Positions 59,701 through 64,000 of a stretch of 64,000 bases of DNA are shown here, piece after piece (position 1 is the stretch's first letter; each line of letters starts with the position of its first letter). Origin of the DNA: Bimastos eiseni (lineage: Eukaryota; Annelida; Clitellata; Crassiclitellata; Lumbricidae); NCBI GenBank assembly GCA_959347315.1, contig OY365815.1, positions 16,111,823-16,175,822 on the forward strand. The letters run 5' to 3'. The notes under the pieces are model-generated. The model did no database searches. It was not told the DNA's origin and saw nothing but the letters and a program-made list of their open reading frames with translations. A program made the translations under genes and the position numbers.

Positions 59701-62267
59701 CTTGAAATTTTGATCCCATACTCAGAGCCTTGAAAGGTTCAGAACAGGTAATAAGTATCTTACAACAGACTAACGTGAAGTCTACTGGTCAAATAACAAT
59801 AATAATGTATCAGGCTCAACCTGCTCGAGCAATGTCTCCAGATATACCAGACATTGTAATGTAATATTAAAGTAAATTTATGCAGTACCCTTTTAAAGTG
59901 AAATTCATTAGAGGTGCCTGTTTGCATGAATACTTTGTCTACTTATAGAGCACATAGATATGTATAAAATGATTTCCTAGATTCCAAAAAGTTTAAAGGC
60001 AGCCATATCCCAAAAGGAAAAATAGTGGCTTGGAGAGTACATTCCTAATGGAATCGCATGTCATAGCCTCAAACAGGGTGGGCCCATAACCCATAAGTGG
60101 ACCTTTTAGTACAAGATCCTTTCAAGGGCATGATGAGTTTCACATTATTTTAGAAAGTCAACATTTCACCAGATGTCTCTTGAATCTAACAGTTGCCCTG
60201 GACTGTCAAGTCCCAATCTCTATGCAATATGAGTGTAATTTGAAACAATTTCACATTATCTGCCACTGGAAATGTGATGGTGGTTAAACAATTTAACAGC
60301 TAATATACAGCGTGCTGTATATTAGTTCCCCAGTCACAATTATACCTTCTTCTTATTAAAATAATCTCAATAAAGCAGCCCGAGAAATGCTGACACTAAA
60401 TCTGTTGACTTAGTGTCAGATAACCTAATGTGAAAATGACAAAATGGAAATAACAAACTCATAAACTAACAGCTCTACACAAGCAGCATCCTGTATATGA
60501 TATTAGAATGATAACTACAGCACAAAAATGGAAACTGGACAGCATAACATTGCAAAGTTTGAAAATGGCAAACTTTTTAAAACTGAAACTATTGCTATAT
60601 GTTTCAACACTGCTGCAGGCTAAACTGATAACAATATAAATGTATATCGGTTCTGTGCTTCTACCTACACCCCATTTCTACTTACACCCCATTTCTACTT
60701 ACACCCCATTTCTACTTACACCACATTTCTACTTACACCACATTTCTACTTACACCCCATTTCTACTTACACCCCATTTCTACTTACACCCCATTTCTAC
60801 TTACACCACATTTCTACTTACACCACATTTATACTTACACCCCATTTCTACTTAAACCCCATATCTATACAGAGTCCTATACGAAAAAGTCTAGAAAGTT
60901 ATTTCACAAATAGGCTGTCACAGGAAATGAATAAATAGAGTACCAGCAATTCTTAATCATGATGTGGTGTAATGTACAGTAAACTAAAAAGTAATAACAG
61001 AAGTACATGCATGTTCTTCCCATCTGAGATCAGATCACAGCCTATGCAGCACAACCTAAGACCAGTAGATAGCAAAAGAAAGAAATGCCAGATGATGACA
61101 CCTGATGAAGTCAGATAAGTCAATATAATTCTGTCCATAAGTTACTTTAAATATTACGGAAGTATGAAGCACGTAGAGCACTCGAGTCAGAGGGAGGGAA
61201 GGCATTGCACTGCTCTCTCTCTCTCGGCCACCTGCTGATTCAAGCGACCATGCACAATCTGAAGGCATGCCAGGAATGTAGTATTTCTGCTCACTCACTC
61301 TTCCTTGACCAGTGTTTTGTGTAGGTAATAAGTCACGGTTGAGGAGGACCCGAAGAGCATATACTGACTCACGAGGTAACAATGCGAGACCAATAAGCTA
61401 GTGGCTCTGCCGTCACAACCTTTTATCCAGTACTCTCAGGGTCCTGACCACTGTTAGAAAACCTGCCAATCTGTCCCAAATTCATTGTTCTAAGACAATC
61501 ATGACCATGGAATGACCAAAGCCAACACTCTCACAATAATCCATTTAAGATAACAGCTAGAAATAGATATGAGTCCAAAGAGAATCAATCAGTCTGGTCA
61601 AAGCAGAGATTTCCAAATCCTGAAGATCCATTCCACTCAGGGATCCATTGAAAAATGCTTAGACAAATCAACAGTTACAATGTAACAGTAATCATAACTG
61701 CTCATTCATATAGCGCCTCTTCAGTAATTCATTACGATAATCTATGTAGCACCCCTTTCAAGGTAATTACTCTGGAGCACACGCCTCCAACCCAGCCACG
61801 GCTGAGAAGGAGTCTTAAGATTAGAGTAGAATGCATAACAAAATCGCATCAGTAGGCGCCGAGCCAGAGGGAGCCCATTCCACACCGCAGGGCCAACAAG
61901 AGAAAGCAGGGATCTGCATAACTGAGGTAACCCACAGCAGAATGGAAGCCGTGTTAAGTCATAGGGTGCCAATAGTGATCACCGACGAAATAAGACAACA
62001 GCACGGGGGGGGGGGGTAGGGGGCAGACACATGAAAAGAAGTTCCTGTAACAACCTGATCCTGACTGAACAGCTACCTACAGCAAAGAAACCATGCTCTA
62101 ATGCAGAAGTGTTTGGGATAAAGCAAAAAAAGGCACGAACATAACTTGATTTAAAGTAACAATTAACCCAACCTGGACACTTACCTTCCAATTTCCGCAG
62201 ATACGTCGTACACGTCGCCAAACGGTAGGGACATGACATTCGTCACGATGTCGCCTGTATCCTTCAT
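46220..62267 (-). CDS. STK17: STK17/DRAK-like Ser/Thr kinase (DAP kinase related), 7 coding exons, 455 aa
   Basis: Minus-strand coding exons in order: 62267-62185, 56421-56209, 54765-54627, 52843-52717, 49374-49326, 47504-47325, 46796-46220 (stop TAG). All junctions are GT-AG with matching phases, giving 1,368 bp. Kinase domain about 19-278: Gly loop GRGKFAVVK (27-35), Lys49 (AAK), alpha-C Glu67, FAKGGELF hinge region, catalytic HLDVKPQN (Asp143), CDFG (Asp164), GTPDYVAPE (182-190), DMWSIG (202-207). RGKFAVVK, KRRKGKDC, HLD for HRD, and SIGVLTYVMLTG...QET.LNISQ point to STK17A/B (DRAK) within the DAP kinase group, rather than DAPK1. STK17 kinases are known as pro-apoptotic, often nuclear kinases. 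The tail (279-455) has a basic PIKKSR patch, KENLP, and five decapeptides (TSFDATKPVS type, about 358-407). Exon 1 is preceded by an acceptor-like tttcag (62277), so an upstream exon, probably 5' UTR, is expected. Human STK17A is 414 aa; the extra length is in the tail. Confidence 0.93.
46375..46520 (-). repeat. 30-bp coding minisatellite in the kinase tail
   Basis: Four to five units of 30 bp (plus-strand form GGTTGAGACTGGTTTTGTGG + CATCAAAACT) encode the TSFDATKPVS decapeptides. The central units differ by only one or two bases, so expansion is recent. Confidence 0.9.
47505..49325 (-). other. intron 5 of the kinase gene
   Basis: Contains a 17-bp minisatellite (GCATGACATAAACAATT, about seven units, 47583-47700), AT-rich sequence, and a (TATG)n microsatellite at about 48970-49110. 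No additional exon is needed, because exon 5 ends TG and exon 6 starts G, giving Trp204. Confidence 0.7.
48960..49115. repeat. (TATG)n microsatellite
   Basis: Imperfect TATG/CATG tetranucleotide array. Met/Tyr/Val-rich frames over it are artefacts. Confidence 0.92.
50095..50235 (-). mobile_element. SINE fragment related to family S
   Basis: Minus strand: A-box-like TAGCTGAGTGGCTTGAAC near the head, a degenerate B box (GAGGTTTAAGTC), and the shared body word TATGGACCTTGAGAAAGTCC. Confidence 0.5.
50405..50760. repeat. AAT-rich and AAC/ATG-rich simple repeats
   Basis: A TAATAATAAT run at 50532-50562 is flanked by cryptic AAT/ACC triplets. A second cluster of ACAATGACAATAAC triplets is at 50680-50745. 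The Asn/Thr-rich frames are not genes. Confidence 0.85.
52844..54626 (-). other. intron 3 of the kinase gene
   Basis: Mostly unique AT-rich sequence. A family S scrap (GCAATTGTGCATCAAGGACTTGC) is at about 53600 and a 12-bp AACCAAGTCAAA array at 54535-54600. No exon seen. Confidence 0.6.
54766..56208 (-). other. intron 2 of the kinase gene
   Basis: Contains an (AAT)n run at about 55125-55152 and a plus-strand family S scrap at about 55935-55965 (TGTGTAGGGACCTTGAACAAG). No exon is recognised. Confidence 0.6.
56676..56740. repeat. (AT)n microsatellite
   Basis: Two AT runs separated by ACAC. Confidence 0.95.
60657..60870. repeat. 17-bp minisatellite, about 12 units
   Basis: Tandem CTTACACCCCATTTCTA with two alternating variants (ACCCC and ACCAC). 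Frame length 17 excludes a coding role. Confidence 0.95.
61655..61972 (-). mobile_element. LINE 3' fragment in intron 1 of the kinase
   Basis: The minus-strand frame 61972-61742 reads RSLLSLVGPAVWNGLPLARR and FYSNLKTP, the conserved C-terminal end of jockey/CR1-like ORF2. It is followed by AGGCGCTATATGAAT as tail. Confidence 0.7.
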
Positions 62268-62276
62268 GATCGCGAT

Positions 62277-64000
62277 CTGAAATCCAACAGAACGTTATCA
62301 GATGTGGTTGAATGCTCGGTAGCCCGACGCATATATATGACTTCGTCTTATTCAGCAGTCATCAGGCGTCACGTGACTGCCGTCGCGCGCAACACTGGGT
62401 ACACTTGATATGTAATCATCGTCGTTATATAAAGGTAATAGATCAAGAAGCACTTCGAGTGGAATGAGAGAGAGAGAGGGAGGGAGGTAGCGAGGGAGGG
62501 AGAGACAGACAGACAGACAGAGATGAGTGCAAGCTCTTGAAAGAAACCTCCCAAAATAGCAGGCAAGACCTGGACAGTGGACATTAACAGTTTAACAAAC
62601 TTTCTGGCGTCAGCGCACATTCACCTCAGTGTGGTTAAAGGCGACTAAAACAAAAGACCACATGCACTGTTTTAATTACATTAGCAATGCTTTATCACTA
62701 GACGGTTAATGTTCCACACTCGGTTTATTGGACGGTCTCTTAAATTTCCCTCTTTCTCTGCATACATGCGAGATGTGCTGCCTATGTCCCAGTGGATTTC
62801 ATACTACCGCATTGCTACTCTGGTTTCACATTGCATTCTTGGCTAATGCTCCATCTAACTTTCGTGATCTTTGCCGCCCAATGTCCGACGTTGGATGCTT
62901 GACTCTGCAATGAGCGGTCAGCTTCTAGCTCCACGGGCTCACTTGGCTATTAGGCAGCGCCATGCTTTTTCGATTGTGGGCCCTTCCATGAGTTTCATCT
63001 GGAGTGACGTTTCACTTGAGCTCCAATCTTAACTTACCGTCCACCTGGCAGCGTTTACACGTCGCTTTAGAAAGTCTTTTCCTTTAGTCGTGGCTGGACT
63101 GGGAACACTCTAAGTAGATTTAAGTGACTGGGCTCTACATAAATGATCAGAATGAATGAATGCTTCGGTTCCACCAGTACTGACAATGCAGACACATCCT
63201 AGCTGTGTAGAGTTTACAGCTTAAATAATGGGTCACAGCCTGCAAATAGTTTCCTGGTAACAGTAATAAAATGATTAACCTCCAGAAACCTTATGGTGAC
63301 TAAGAGACTAAAACCAGAACAATACACAATACTAAAGAGATGACAATAAGGTAAGATAATTAATTGCTGAGAGAGTTCAACAAAGCACCCAGTGACCTCA
63401 TGACCCCACAGATGCAACATGACAACGAAGTTTCACATGATACATCATCGATCGGCTAACCTACGAACCACGATCCGACCCACGCCAGACCTCACATACC
63501 ACATGGTCAGTTGCAGGCCTTTTACCAGTGAACAGGAGGTTCAAACTACAGCAAACCGTGTCATAGCCAAACCTCACTTCACTCTATTTCAGTTTCTTCC
63601 GGAATGTCACTGTGCTTTGGTACCAATGTGGTCCACAATTAACATGAGGAAGTGGAATAGATTAAGTAGCCCATCTAGTACAAGGGGAACTACAGATATA
63701 GATGAAGGATCTGACAGACCCATATATATTGGCCCTGAAACAACATGGAACTGGTGACAAAAGAGCTTTGCATCATATCGAGCACACTTAAACTTTTTTT
63801 CTCCTAACTTCCCAACGAAAGTTAACCTTGCCTAAGTGACTTTCATAATTTACACCTTACCATAGCTCAAAATTTTCCCAAATTACCTCACTGTACCTCC
63901 CATAACCAATATCTGACCATGCTTAGCTTACCTTACCTCACCCATCCATAGCTCACCTATCCACTGTATCTTAATTCACCCTACTTCAAGTTCAAGCCAT
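62277..64000. other. upstream of the first kinase coding exon
   Basis: A (GAGA)/(GACA) repeat is at 62464-62523, and a plus-strand LINE 3' scrap at about 62940-63160 (RQRHAFSIVGPSMSFIWSDV-like frame, AATGAATGAATG end). The 112-codon frame at 63419-63757 is not recognised. A 5' UTR exon and promoter are expected here or beyond the window but were not identified. Confidence 0.45.

Larger units (their letters stand above)
56422..62184 (-). other. intron 1 of the kinase gene (5.8 kb)
   Basis: Holds an AT microsatellite (56676-56740), an imperfect ~70-bp duplication of GGAGATATT...TTAAGAGATATTT (58856-58975), a 17-bp minisatellite (60657-60870) and a LINE fragment (61655-61972). Several open frames around 58.0-59.3 kb were read and match nothing I know. 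Confidence 0.6.

Noticed and set aside
63419..63757. 112-codon plus-strand frame near the right edge
   Set aside because: No domain recognised and no supporting splice sites or homology in the window.

Overview
The window is a piece of a metazoan (invertebrate) nuclear genome. Genes are split by GT-AG introns, repeats are dense, and the left two thirds carry a tandem array of invertebrate-type (i-type, destabilase family) lysozyme genes, a family known mainly from molluscs, annelids, arthropods and echinoderms. A marine invertebrate, possibly an echinoderm, is my guess; the window alone does not settle the phylum.

Region 1 (1-43.8 kb, + strand): seven i-type lysozyme loci in head-to-tail order, each built on the same four-exon plan. 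Exon 1 is a signal peptide start (10-11 codons plus 1 nt). Exon 2 is 50 bp and encodes a CLxCIC segment. Exon 3 is normally 115 bp and holds the VEGC and CRMDVGSLSCGPFQI motifs. Exon 4 is about 296-299 bp, Cys-rich, with an acidic tail. Locus 1 (exons 3-4 only, cut by the window edge) has lost the catalytic-Asp segment. Loci 2, 4 and 5 look intact (164, 163 and 165 aa). Locus 3 has a premature stop plus further damage. Locus 6 is a lone degenerate exon 4. Locus 7 has exon 4 broken by an element whose 15-bp repeats are read through as about 47 TTIDP-like units. The duplicated unit includes a promoter block, an upstream repeat block and a 3' UTR block, so the array grew by duplication of several-kb segments.

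Region 2, mobile DNA inside region 1: LINE fragments, tRNA-derived SINEs, an internally deleted hAT transposon (35,698-37,269) sitting inside a SINE, a hAT-type MITE inside a LINE reverse transcriptase inside intron 2 of locus 4, an ~0.84 kb inverted-repeat element with tandem palindromes in intron 1 of locus 4, and two foldback-like elements in locus 7 whose inverted ends are both arrays of a 15-bp period.

Region 3 (44.8-62.3 kb, - strand): a complete-looking seven-exon gene for a death-associated-protein-kinase-related Ser/Thr kinase of the STK17/DRAK group (455 aa). All exon phases join, all kinase motifs are present, and the C-terminal tail carries a five-fold decapeptide repeat. It runs tail-to-tail with the lysozyme array. 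Its introns hold simple repeats, minisatellites and SINE/LINE scraps. No rRNA, tRNA gene, CRISPR or prokaryotic feature was seen.
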